Positions 9,637 to 17,795 of a DNA stretch of 64,000 bases are shown here, piece after piece; within the stretch, counting starts at the first letter, position 1, and each line of letters starts with the position of its first letter. Origin of the DNA: Pacificispira spongiicola. GTDB lineage: Bacteria; Pseudomonadota; Alphaproteobacteria; UBA8366; Aestuariispiraceae. The stretch spans positions 124,001-188,000 of the forward strand of contig NZ_JABBNT010000002.1 of assembly GCF_012926505.1 (NCBI RefSeq), given 5' to 3'. Made by a program: the position numbers and the translations under genes. Below the pieces are notes generated by a model. It did not search any database. It worked only from the letters and a program-made list of their open reading frames with translations, and was not told the DNA's origin.

Positions 9637-9668
9637 AGGCTTGCCGAGATATTGTATCCGGCAAGCCT
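9637..9668 (-). promoter_or_regulatory. Hairpin directly before the parC ribosome-binding site
   Basis: Perfect 10-bp inverted repeat (AGGCTTGCCG with CGGCAAGCCT, 12-base loop) in the gap between the MFS gene stop and the parC start. In the transcript it ends beside the GGAG of parC and is not followed by a U tract. It is therefore more likely an RNA structure acting on parC translation, message stability or read-through than a simple terminator. Confidence 0.5.
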
Positions 9669-9699
9669 GGGAACGCAAGATATCGCGTAAAATTATCGC

Positions 9700-10950
9700 T
9701 TATTCCGCCGGGATCGCGCGGCGTTTGATATGACCGTGCAGGAACATCACGCAGAGCGCGGCGACCGTCACCGGGCCCAGGATGGTCAGGGACACGACCT
9801 GCCAACCATAGGCCTGTTGGATCGCGCCGGACATCAGGCTGCCGAGCGCGACGGAGCCGAAGACCATGAAATCGTTCAGCCCCTGTGCCCGTGCCTTTTC
9901 CTCCGGCCGATAGGCATCGGTCAGCAGCGTCGTGCCGCCAACGAACATGAAGTTCCAGGCCACCCCGACCAAAACCAGGGCGGAGAAGAATTGGATCAGT
10001 TCGATCCCCGTCATGTTGATCGCAACGGAGGCCAGATAGAGCAACGCGCCCGTCAGGATGATACGGGTCGCGCCGAAGCGACGGATCAGGGACCCGGTGA
10101 CGAAGCTGGGCGCGAACATGGCCAGCACATGGCCCTGGATCACGAAGGCGGCGTCTTCGAAGACATGGCCGCAGTCAATCATGGCCAGGGGCGTCGCCGT
10201 CATCATGAAGGACATGGTGGAATACCCCACCATCCCGGACAAAACGGCGATCATGAATTTCGGGTCCATCGCGATCTGCATCAGCGGACGGCCGCGGTCG
10301 TCCCCCGGCTTCGGGCGCGGCGGCGTCGGGATGCGGATGAACTGCAACACCGCGATCGTCAGGAACGACAGCGCGGCAATCGCAACATAGGCCCCGGCGA
10401 ACAGAACGGGTTCCAGGATATCGCGGGTATGTTTGGCGATTTCAGGACCGAAAATCCCGGCCACGATCGGCCCGATCATGACATAGGAAATCGCCTTCGC
10501 CTTGAATTCCGGCGAGGCCGTATCCGCGACGGCGAAACGGTATTGCTGCCAGAAGGAATTGTGGACGCCCAGCAGGAAACCGCCGACGACGAACAACCAG
10601 AAGCTTTGCTGAAACAGCGCATAGGCGGAAACCGCCGCCGCCGCAATGCCCATCATCTGTCCGAAGGTGAAGCCGAGACGCCGCCCGATCCGCCCCATCA
10701 ACAAAGCCGCCAGCGGGGCCGCCGCCATGGTCCCGACGAATTGCATCGACAGGGCCAGGGTGCTGAGCGCCTTTTCGTCGAATTCCCCCAAAAGCGGCAG
10801 CCAGTACGTCACGTCCGGCCGCGCCAGATAGGCCCCGGCCAGGGCGGTGACCGTCATGACGAGGCTAGCCCCGGTATTGCTGAGCGCGAGGGCGCCGCAC
10901 AGCAACAGGGCATTCCGTTTCGTCGGGTCGTTTTGAACCGCAGCCGTCAT
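9700..10950 (-). CDS. Major facilitator superfamily transporter
   Basis: Twelve-helix carrier of 416 residues in the inner membrane. Helices 1-6 and 7-12 are split by a hydrophilic loop with a PTPPRPKPGDDRGR stretch near residue 220. MFS-like basic loops are visible (MGRIGRRLG between helices 2 and 3, IRRFGATR between helices 8 and 9). I favour the ATG at 10950, with GGTGGA upstream, over the GTG at 10962. It lies upstream of parC in the same direction, with only 76 bases and a hairpin between them. Nothing nearby fixes the substrate; an efflux or metabolite carrier is possible. Confidence 0.82.
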   Translation of the reverse strand: MTAAVQNDPTKRNALLLCGALALSNTGASLVMTVTALAGAYLARPDVTYWLPLLGEFDEKALSTLALSMQFVGTMAAAPLAALLMGRIGRRLGFTFGQMMGIAAAAVSAYALFQQSFWLFVVGGFLLGVHNSFWQQYRFAVADTASPEFKAKAISYVMIGPIVAGIFGPEIAKHTRDILEPVLFAGAYVAIAALSFLTIAVLQFIRIPTPPRPKPGDDRGRPLMQIAMDPKFMIAVLSGMVGYSTMSFMMTATPLAMIDCGHVFEDAAFVIQGHVLAMFAPSFVTGSLIRRFGATRIILTGALLYLASVAINMTGIELIQFFSALVLVGVAWNFMFVGGTTLLTDAYRPEEKARAQGLNDFMVFGSVALGSLMSGAIQQAYGWQVVSLTILGPVTVAALCVMFLHGHIKRRAIPAE

Positions 10951-11027
10951 CCGCTTTTCCACCTACATCGACACTTCGCACTCCTTCGATGGCCGAAGGA
11001 CGGCAAACGGTCAAGATCACATTCAGG

Positions 11028-11064
11028 AAAAAGAATTTGGACGGAATGGAGTCCGCCCAAATTC
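11028..11064 (-). terminator. Rho-independent terminator after the gamma-glutamyltransferase gene
   Basis: A 13-bp stem with one mismatch (GAATTTGGACGGA with TCCGCCCAAATTC) and a 6-base loop. On the minus strand it is followed by TTTTT. It lies 22 bases past the stop of the gene at 11087-12682 and ends its transcript before the MFS gene. Confidence 0.8.
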
Positions 11065-11086
11065 CTTTCTAGATCGATTTCCCGGA

Positions 11087-12682
11087 TCAGTATCCGAGCG
11101 CGCAGCCGTCCTTGCGCGGTTCGGAACCGCCGGTTAGGACGCCCTGTTCCCAGTCGATATAGATTGCCTGCGACCCGCCGATCGGCTTGCCCGGCTTTTC
11201 GAGCCGGTGCCCGCGGGCCGTCAATTCATCGCGTATCGCCTGGGGAACCGTATCTTCGATTTCGACCGTGCCGGAAAACGGATCGGGCATGAAGCGCGGC
11301 GCATCCATCGCTTCCTGAATATCCAGACCGTAATCGATATAGCGGGTCAGGAACTGCATATGACCGAAAGCCTGATACTCGCCGCCCATCACGCCGAAGG
11401 ACAGGACCGTACGGCCGTCCTTCGTCGCCATGCCCGGAATGATCGTGTGCAGCGGGCGCTTGTTCGGCGCGATTTCGTTCGGATGACCTTCTTCCAGAGA
11501 GAAGCCCATGCCCCGGTTTTGCAGCAGAACCCCGGATTCCGGTGCCATCAACCCGGCACCGAACCCGTAGAAAACGGTGTTGATGAAGCTGCAGGCATTC
11601 CGATCCTTGTCGACAACGGTTATATAGACCGTGTCCTTATGCGGCGGCAGCGCCAGGTCCTGCGGCGGGTCGCCTGCCTTCTTCATGTCGATCGCGTCGC
11701 GGATCGTCGCGGCATATTCGTCGGACAGCAGTTCTTCGACCGGCACCCGACCGAATTGCGGATCGGACAGATACAGCGACCGCGCGCGATAGGCCTTCCG
11801 TCCCGCTTCGATTTCCTGGTGGATGCGGTCGGCGGTGATCGGCCCCGCCGACTTGTCGACGTCCATGCCCTGCATGACATTCAACAGCATAAGGGCAATC
11901 ACGCCCTGCCCGTTCGGCGGGCATTCCCAGACGGTCAGGTCGCGGAACTTCGTCGAAATCGGCTCCACATAGTCGCCGGAGACATTGGCGAAGTCTTCCA
12001 GCGTGTGCAGCCCGCCCTTGGAACGCAAATAGTTGACCATGTCTTCGGCTACGGCACCCTTGTAGAAGGCATCGCGTCCGCCTTCCGCGATCTTTTGCAG
12101 CGTCGCGGCCAGCTTCGGCTGGCTGTGCCGCGTGCCGACGGCGGGAACCTCGCCATTCACCAGGAAGGTTTCGGCCAGGGTCGGTTCGGCGCGCAGGATT
12201 TCCTCTTCATCCTTGAAATCCTCATGCACCCGAGACGAAATCGGATAGCCGTCGCGGGCGTAGGCGATGGCCGGTGCCAGGATGTCGGCGAAGGGCAGCT
12301 TGCCGTGGTCGCGATGCAACTGGCACCACGCATCGACGGCCCCCGGCACGGTGACGGCATGGACGTCGCGGCCAATCGCTTTGTAGCCGCGTTCCCGATA
12401 CCAGTCGCCGGTCGCGGCGGCGGGCGCCTTGCCGGACCCGTTGAAAGCCACAATCTTGTCGCCGCCTTTAGGCGAATAGAGACAGAAATTATCACCGCCG
12501 ATGCCGGTCGATCCCGGTTCGACAACGCATTGCACGGCGCAGGCCGCAATCGCGGCATCCATGGCGTTGCCGCCGGCTTGCAGAATTTGAACGGCGGTTT
12601 GCGTGGCCAGTGCATGGGACGTCGCCGCCATGCCATTCGTCGCGTGAACCGGGGAACGACCCGGCAGTTCCAAATCCCGCAT
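11087..12682 (-). CDS. Gamma-glutamyltransferase family protein (Ntn hydrolase)
   Basis: Member of the gamma-glutamyltranspeptidase family, which self-cleaves at a threonine to give large and small subunits and transfers or hydrolyses gamma-glutamyl groups of glutathione-like compounds. The 531-residue protein has the GGNAMDAAIA motif near 38-47. The expected nucleophile is Thr351, in DTVYITVVD. Downstream are PLHTIIPGM and a Gly-Gly pair, as in the small subunit. No signal peptide is visible, so this looks like a cytoplasmic form rather than periplasmic Ggt. The ATG at 12682 has GGGAGA upstream. The physiological substrate may not be glutathione, since the family includes amidase-like members. 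Confidence 0.85.
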   Translation of the reverse strand: MRDLELPGRSPVHATNGMAATSHALATQTAVQILQAGGNAMDAAIAACAVQCVVEPGSTGIGGDNFCLYSPKGGDKIVAFNGSGKAPAAATGDWYRERGYKAIGRDVHAVTVPGAVDAWCQLHRDHGKLPFADILAPAIAYARDGYPISSRVHEDFKDEEEILRAEPTLAETFLVNGEVPAVGTRHSQPKLAATLQKIAEGGRDAFYKGAVAEDMVNYLRSKGGLHTLEDFANVSGDYVEPISTKFRDLTVWECPPNGQGVIALMLLNVMQGMDVDKSAGPITADRIHQEIEAGRKAYRARSLYLSDPQFGRVPVEELLSDEYAATIRDAIDMKKAGDPPQDLALPPHKDTVYITVVDKDRNACSFINTVFYGFGAGLMAPESGVLLQNRGMGFSLEEGHPNEIAPNKRPLHTIIPGMATKDGRTVLSFGVMGGEYQAFGHMQFLTRYIDYGLDIQEAMDAPRFMPDPFSGTVEIEDTVPQAIRDELTARGHRLEKPGKPIGGSQAIYIDWEQGVLTGGSEPRKDGCALGY

Positions 12683-12791
12683 AATTTCTCTCCCTAAGCA
12701 CACGGCGGACGCCGCGTTGAAACGATTTCTCGCCCGCGAATTTAGACGCTTCGGGCGATTTGGCCAGCCCTCAACGGGCACACCCTCCGCC

Positions 12792-13652
12792 TCATCGGAA
12801 CAGCATCACCGGAACACGGCAGGACCGAAGCATTTCCGCCGTCGTGGAGCCGATGATCAGCGTCCGAATGCGGGAATGGCCATAGGCGCCCATGACCACC
12901 AGATCGATTTGGTCGCCTTCGACGGCGTCCCCAATCACCGTTTCCGGCAGGCCCGGCCGAACATCCGTCGTCACGGTGTAGCCCGCCGACGTCAACTTCC
13001 GTTCCGTTTCGGCCAGCCGGTTGCGCGCCTCCGCCGTATCCGGTCCGACCGTCAGAACCAGGCAATCCAACCCCTTGAACAACGTGCTTTGGCACAAGTG
13101 ATCGACCGCCTTGTCGACGCTGCGGCCGCCATCGTCGGCGATCAGGAAGCGGCGCACGGGTTTGAAGGCGCGAGAGGCGACCAGGACCGGCTTTGACGTC
13201 GCGCGCACCACGCGTTCAAGGTTAGATCCCAGATGCCCTTTCGCAAAATCCGCCGCTTCGCCGCGCTTCCCGATCAGGACCAAATCCTGATCGCCTTCCA
13301 GGTCGGTGACGGTTTCCACCAGATCGCCGATACGCAATTTTGTCGAAACCTCGTCGACGCTGGCATCCTTCAGGTGCCGTTCGGCGTCTTCCAGGACCGC
13401 GCGGCCCTTCTGCTGTGCCAGTTTCGCACGCTGGGCATCCAGATCGGCCAGTTCCGCCAGCAGCGCGCTGCGCGCGCCCAGGCCGATGCTGCCGCTCAAA
13501 TTCATGCTGTCGCCGCCGATACCGTCGCGGCGTCCCAGCACATGCAACAGCGTCACCCCGGCATTCGCCCCCTTCGCGACCCAGGCCGCGTGATCGCAAA
13601 CGCTTTGCGCATATGTGGACGTATCCACAAGGGCGAGAATTTTCTTATCCAT
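12792..13652 (-). CDS. Tandem universal stress protein (UspA family)
   Basis: Cytoplasmic 286-residue protein with two UspA-like alpha/beta domains, about 1-145 and 150-286. The second keeps the ATP-binding pattern G-2x-G-9x-G-S in GAYGHSRIRTLIIGST; the first has a similar but offset Gly pattern. It starts 39 bases after the SulP transporter stop, in the same direction, and has a strong ribosome site (GGGAGGGA). An operon and a working link with that transporter are therefore likely. Some SulP proteins are known to be fused to Usp-like domains, which fits a regulatory role, but that is inference. Confidence 0.87.
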   Translation of the reverse strand: MDKKILALVDTSTYAQSVCDHAAWVAKGANAGVTLLHVLGRRDGIGGDSMNLSGSIGLGARSALLAELADLDAQRAKLAQQKGRAVLEDAERHLKDASVDEVSTKLRIGDLVETVTDLEGDQDLVLIGKRGEAADFAKGHLGSNLERVVRATSKPVLVASRAFKPVRRFLIADDGGRSVDKAVDHLCQSTLFKGLDCLVLTVGPDTAEARNRLAETERKLTSAGYTVTTDVRPGLPETVIGDAVEGDQIDLVVMGAYGHSRIRTLIIGSTTAEMLRSCRVPVMLFR

Positions 13653-13691
13653 GGTCCCTCCCGAAAGGGTTCTTCGTTTTTAAAGCCCGGC

Positions 13692-15182
13692 TCAATGCCC
13701 CAGAAGACGGTCCATGGCACCCGGCTTATCGTGGATGCCCAATTTGTCGACGATGGTCTCGCTGGCTTCGTTCAGGCCGACGATTTCGACCTCCGCCCCT
13801 TCGCGGCGGAATTTCAGGACCGCCATGTCCAGGGCGGTTACGCTGGAAATATCCCAGATATGCGCCCGACTGACATCGATCCGAACTCGTTCCAGGGCTT
13901 CCTTGTAATCGAAACTTTGGCTGAAAGCCTCCACGGATGCAAAAAACACCTGGCCCTGAACCCGATAGGTCCGTTCTTTACCGTCCTCGGACAGGGTCGA
14001 TGTGACCCGGAAAATCTGCGCGATCTTCCCGGCGAAGAATATGCCGGACAGCAGGACCCCGACCAGAACGCCGATGGCCAGATTGTGGGTGGTGACGACC
14101 GCCGCGACCGTCGCCAGCATGACGATGGACGAACTGCGCGGATGGAATTTCAGGTTTCGGATCGACGACCAGCTGAATGTCCCGATGGACACCATGATCA
14201 TGATCGCAACCAGGGCCGGCATGGGGATACGGCTGACCAGATCGCCCAGGACCAGGATCATGAACAACAGCAGGATACCCGCCGCAAAGGTCGACAGACG
14301 CCCGCGCCCGCCGGATTTCACGTTGATCATGGACTGACCGATCATCGCGCAGCCCGCCATGCCGCCCATGAATCCGGTGACGAAATTCGCCAGACCTTGA
14401 CCGACGCATTCGCGGTTCTTGTCGCTACGCGTATCCGTCAATTCATCGACAATGGACGCGGTCATCAGTGATTCCAGAAGACCGACCGCCGCGACCGCCG
14501 CCGAATAGGGCAGAATGATCTGCAATGTTTCGAAGGTCAGCGGAATATCGGGGAGCAGGAAAACCGGCAGGGTCGACGGCAATTCACCCATATCGCCCAC
14601 GGTGCGCACGTCCATACCGAAACCGATGGAAATCGCGGTCAGGACGATGATGCAAATCAGCGGTGACGGCACGGCCTTGGTCAGGCGCGGGAACAGATAG
14701 ATGATCGCAAGACCCGCCGCGACCATGACATAGGTTATCCAGGTGACGCCGATCAGTTCCGGCAGTTGCGCCATGAAGATCAGGATGGCGAGCGCATTGA
14801 CGAACCCCGTCATCACCGATCGGGATACGAATTTCATCAGATTGCCCAGCTTCAGGAACCCGGCGACAACCTGCAACACCCCGGCCAGGACAGTGGCGGC
14901 CAACAGATATTGCAGACCATGGTCCCGGACCAGGGTCACCATCAGAACCGCCGTCGCGGCGGTCGCGGCGGAAATCATACCGGGACGGCCCCCCGCGATC
15001 GCCGTCACCACGGCGATGGAAAAAGACGCATAAAGCCCGATTTTCGGATCGACTCCGGCGATAATCGAAAAGGCAATGGCCTCCGGTATCAGGGCCAGGG
15101 CGACAACGAGACCGGCGAGAAGGTCGGCCCGGATATTTCCAAACCATTCCCTGTGCAATTTTCCTAAATCTATAGAAAACAA
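13692..15182 (-). CDS. SulP family inorganic anion transporter with STAS domain
   Basis: Inner-membrane carrier of 496 residues in the SulP/SLC26 family, which moves sulfate, bicarbonate or other anions. The first 390 residues hold 10-14 hydrophobic segments, beginning with the typical [21 protein letters not shown] cytoplasmic STAS domain occupies about 400-496. The start is a TTG at 15182 preceded by GGGAG at the correct distance, and no better start precedes the conserved first helix; a TTG start suggests low expression. The gene lies just upstream of a universal stress protein. Whether the substrate is sulfate or bicarbonate cannot be read from the sequence. Confidence 0.88.
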   Translation of the reverse strand: MFSIDLGKLHREWFGNIRADLLAGLVVALALIPEAIAFSIIAGVDPKIGLYASFSIAVVTAIAGGRPGMISAATAATAVLMVTLVRDHGLQYLLAATVLAGVLQVVAGFLKLGNLMKFVSRSVMTGFVNALAILIFMAQLPELIGVTWITYVMVAAGLAIIYLFPRLTKAVPSPLICIIVLTAISIGFGMDVRTVGDMGELPSTLPVFLLPDIPLTFETLQIILPYSAAVAAVGLLESLMTASIVDELTDTRSDKNRECVGQGLANFVTGFMGGMAGCAMIGQSMINVKSGGRGRLSTFAAGILLLFMILVLGDLVSRIPMPALVAIMIMVSIGTFSWSSIRNLKFHPRSSSIVMLATVAAVVTTHNLAIGVLVGVLLSGIFFAGKIAQIFRVTSTLSEDGKERTYRVQGQVFFASVEAFSQSFDYKEALERVRIDVSRAHIWDISSVTALDMAVLKFRREGAEVEIVGLNEASETIVDKLGIHDKPGAMDRLLGH

Positions 15183-15297
15183 TGACTTCTCCCGATACTC
15201 GAATGTCAGATCTTACGGAAAGGCGGTGACGCGCCCCAGGATTGTGCACCGCAGCATGGGGTTTAGCCGTCTTGCCCATGCATCGCAAGCAGGCTTG

Positions 15298-15319
15298 GCC
15301 GATTTCCGCGAAAATCGGC
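15298..15319 (-). terminator. Possible terminator hairpin after the fliL-like gene
   Basis: An 8-bp inverted repeat (GCCGATTT with AAATCGGC, 6-base loop) begins one base past the fliL-like stop on the minus strand. No U tract follows, so it is only a candidate for the end of the riboflavin/thiamin operon, or for an RNA-stabilising hairpin. Confidence 0.45.
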
Positions 15320-15320
15320 G

Positions 15321-15761
15321 TTATTTTCTCTGCTTGAACGCGTTCTGGATCAGCACGTCATGGACGACCCCAGGCCCCAGGGTTCGATTGGCGATGATGT
15401 GCAGGCGCCGTTTGATCGCCTTGACCAAAATGCGGTCTTCCACCGACACCGCCGCGAAATAGCCGTTAAGGTCGGTGATGAAGGCATTTCGAACACGGGG
15501 CAGCAGGCTGGTCGCGAATTCCTCGTTTTCGGGACCGATCGTCTCCAGTGTCACGTTCAGGACGACATAATTGACGACCGCACCGCCCCGAATGACCGGG
15601 ATACGCAGAGGCTGCATCTCAACGAAGCGGAAATCCGGTTCCGGTGGCGGAGGCGGCGGTTCATTGGATGTGTCGGTGGCCAGGACGAAGAAATAGTAAT
15701 ACCCGCCGCCCCCGCCACCCAGCAGGAACATCAAAATCAGCAGGATCAGAATCTTCTTCAC
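15321..15761 (-). CDS. FliL-like single-span membrane protein
   Basis: Protein of 146 residues with a short N-terminal membrane anchor ([15 protein letters not shown]), a Gly/Tyr stretch, a proline-rich spacer (PPPPPPEP) and a periplasmic domain of about 95 residues. The layout resembles FliL, the flagellar basal-body protein that assists the stator, and the closing LIQNAF also suits that fold. No flagellar gene is near. Instead it is the last gene of ribE-ribBX-ribH-nusB-thiL. It starts with GTG 60 bases after thiL. The match to FliL is by architecture and weak sequence, so the function is open. Confidence 0.6.
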   Translation of the reverse strand: MKKILILLILMFLLGGGGGGYYYFFVLATDTSNEPPPPPPEPDFRFVEMQPLRIPVIRGGAVVNYVVLNVTLETIGPENEEFATSLLPRVRNAFITDLNGYFAAVSVEDRILVKAIKRRLHIIANRTLGPGVVHDVLIQNAFKQRK

Positions 15762-15821
15762 GGGTCCGAACGGCCTGTCAGGTCACTTGTTGCGGCGAAC
15801 CATAGCATAGGGCCGTGATTC

Positions 15822-16814
15822 CTAACTATGCCGAAAGCCTGTCTGCAGGAAGGTCAGCGCTACGCCGTCCGAATCCCGAACCGTCACCCCCGATCCGGCA
15901 ACAATCGACCCGATGAGAGTAACCGGTGTTCCGCTGCGCGCCGCCGCGTCCCGAATTGCCTGTTCCGGCCCGGTAATCAGCAATTCGTAGTCGTCCCCGC
16001 CGGTCAACATATCGGCGAACAGGTCGGGATTGTCGGCCACCTGTTCTCCCGCCTCATCCGACACGGGGATGGATGGCGCGGCGATATCCGCACCGACGCC
16101 GGACGCGGCACAAATATGGGCCATGTCGGCAATCAGTCCGTCGGAAACGTCCATCGCCGCATGGGCCGCGCCGACCAAGGCCCGACCAAGCGCGATACGC
16201 GGTTGCGGCAGCAGATAACGCTGGCGCAGGTTTTCCGCCTCCATGCTAGGCGGCAGACGTCCCTGTGCCGCCAGCAAGCCCAGAAACCCGTCCCCTATGG
16301 TACCGGATACAAATATCCCGTCGCCGACCTGCGCCCCGGACCGTTTCAAGGCTTTGCCGGTCTCCACACTGCCCATCGCGGTAATGGCGATGGAAATCGG
16401 TCCCGGCGTGGACGTGCTGTCCCCACCCATTAGCGTCAGATCGAATTCCGCTTGATCCGCCGCCAGCCCTTCGCAGAAACCGGCGATCCAGTCTTCGCCG
16501 ATCCGCTTCGGAAGGCTGAGAGACAGGAAATAGCCCATCGGTTCCGCCCCCATCGCCGCCAGATCGGACAGGTTGGTCCTCAAGGCTTTCCGGGCAATGT
16601 CGGCCGGTGTTTCGTCACCGACGAAATGGACCGTTTCGACCAAGGTATCCGCGGTGACGACGAGATCCCTTCCCTGCGGCGAACGGATCAGCGCCGCGTC
16701 GTCCTTCAGGCCGAGCGCGCCGTCATTTCCCGACGCCAGCGGGGCGAAATAGGTGGCTATGCGATGAAATTCGCCGGTACCGGACTGCAATTCCTGATCG
16801 GGGCGGTCAGGCAT
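15822..16814 (-). CDS. thiL: Thiamine-monophosphate kinase
   Basis: ThiL phosphorylates thiamin monophosphate to thiamin pyrophosphate, the last step to the active cofactor. The 330-residue protein belongs to the PurM/AIR synthase-like fold. It shows the N-terminal DDAALI segment, VVTADTLVE, the GGDSTSTPG metal/ATP region and a C-terminal GGDDYELLI, all typical of ThiL. The ATG at 16814 lies inside the last codons of nusB, giving an 8-base overlap, with GGGGA just upstream; an ATG at 16826 is an alternative. Position after nusB is the common alphaproteobacterial order. Confidence 0.93.
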   Translation of the reverse strand: MPDRPDQELQSGTGEFHRIATYFAPLASGNDGALGLKDDAALIRSPQGRDLVVTADTLVETVHFVGDETPADIARKALRTNLSDLAAMGAEPMGYFLSLSLPKRIGEDWIAGFCEGLAADQAEFDLTLMGGDSTSTPGPISIAITAMGSVETGKALKRSGAQVGDGIFVSGTIGDGFLGLLAAQGRLPPSMEAENLRQRYLLPQPRIALGRALVGAAHAAMDVSDGLIADMAHICAASGVGADIAAPSIPVSDEAGEQVADNPDLFADMLTGGDDYELLITGPEQAIRDAAARSGTPVTLIGSIVAGSGVTVRDSDGVALTFLQTGFRHS

Positions 16815-17289
16815 GTTCCCCATCACGAAGAACCTTTGCCAGCCGGTCCAAAAGACCGTTCACATAGCCGGTTTCCGCCACATCGTAAAAGGCGGCGGTC
16901 ACGGTCAGATATTCGCTGATCACCACCGGCGCGTCGATATCGTCGCGTCGGGCCAATTCATAAACACCGGCCCGCAGGATCGCGCGCAGCACGGATTCGA
17001 GCGACGTCACCTTGCGCCCGCCGTCCATTGCCTCGCCCAGCATGCGGTCGAAATCTTCCGTCGCGGCGGAAACGCCGCGCACCAGTTCGGCAAAGAACTC
17101 ACCGTCAGCCTGGATCGTTTCCCCGTCCAGATCGGCGGTACCGCCGCGCAGCCGGAAGGTATCGATCGCTTCCAGCACGCCATGGCCGGAAATTTCCATT
17201 TCATACAATGCCTGCACGGCGGCAAGGCGCGCGGCACGACGTTTCGCGGCGCGGGACGGTTTTTTCGGTTTCGTGTTTTCGGTGCTCAT
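16807..17289 (-). CDS. nusB: Transcription antitermination factor NusB
   Basis: NusB forms a complex with S10 (NusE) on boxA RNA and prevents early termination of rRNA transcripts. The 160-residue protein has a basic N-terminus (KPKKPSRAAKRRAARLAAVQALYE) typical of NusB and an all-helical body. The conserved late segments (RAILRAGVYEL, then INEYLTVT-like ISEYLTV) are in place. The frame is open further upstream, but ATG 17289 fits the family start and lies 20 bases after the ribH stop. It sits between ribH and thiL in one operon. Confidence 0.94.
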   Translation of the reverse strand: MSTENTKPKKPSRAAKRRAARLAAVQALYEMEISGHGVLEAIDTFRLRGGTADLDGETIQADGEFFAELVRGVSAATEDFDRMLGEAMDGGRKVTSLESVLRAILRAGVYELARRDDIDAPVVISEYLTVTAAFYDVAETGYVNGLLDRLAKVLRDGEHA

Positions 17290-17309
17290 CGAATTTCTCG
17301 TGCCTTCGC

Positions 17310-17768
17310 TTACTTGGACAGGCCGAAACGACGGCGTAAGGCTACCATACCCAAACAAGCCGCGGCGGCATCCTTGCCTTTGTTCTTTTTGGAAACGCTC
17401 GCACGGGCCCAGGCCTGATCCGCATTCTCGGCGGTGACGACGCCGTAGCCGATGGCCAGTTGTTCGCGCACGGCGAGATCCTGAAGGCCCCGGGCGCTTT
17501 CGTTGCAAACATAGTCGTAATGGGTCGTTTCGCCCCGGATCACGACACCCAGAGCAATATAGCCGTCATAGGGCTGCGCCCCGACATTCGCCCCGGCATT
17601 CGCCATGGAAATCGCTCCCGCCAGTTCGAAGACGCCGAAAACCTCCAGACGGTCATAGGTCGCGCCCTGCGCGTCCAATTCGGCGACGGCGCCACGCGCC
17701 AGTTCCGCCGACATATCCACGTAATACGGCGCTTCGACAATCAAAATATGGGGCGCCTTGTCGGCCAT
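17310..17768 (-). CDS. ribH: 6,7-dimethyl-8-ribityllumazine synthase
   Basis: Lumazine synthase condenses 5-amino-6-ribitylamino-uracil with 3,4-dihydroxy-2-butanone 4-phosphate to the direct precursor of riboflavin. The 152-residue length is normal. Recognisable parts are the GAxE-like start of helix 2 replaced here by VFGVFELAGAI, ALGVVIRGETTHYDYV with the catalytic region, and GYGVVTAENADQAWARA with the phosphate-binding end of the family. It follows ribBX by 27 bases in the operon. The C-terminus carries a Lys-rich KKNKGKDAAAACLGM stretch common to RibH. Confidence 0.94.
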   Translation of the reverse strand: MADKAPHILIVEAPYYVDMSAELARGAVAELDAQGATYDRLEVFGVFELAGAISMANAGANVGAQPYDGYIALGVVIRGETTHYDYVCNESARGLQDLAVREQLAIGYGVVTAENADQAWARASVSKKNKGKDAAAACLGMVALRRRFGLSK

Positions 17769-17795
17769 CTTTAAATCTTTCCAGAACTTTATGAG

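Noticed and set aside
8289-9728. Long open frame on the plus strand opposite parC (479 codons)
   Set aside because: It is antisense to a certain parC, has no recognisable domain, and its Arg/Gln/His/Asp-rich composition is the expected mirror of a GC-rich gene.
9730-11292. Long open frame on the plus strand opposite the MFS carrier and the end of the Ggt-like gene (520 codons)
   Set aside because: Spans two well-supported genes and a terminator on the other strand; composition is that of a shadow frame.
12730-12758. Inverted repeat TCGCCCG / CGGGCGA between the Usp and Ggt-like genes
   Set aside because: A 7-bp stem with a 15-base loop and no U tract is within chance for such GC-rich DNA, so not listed as a terminator.
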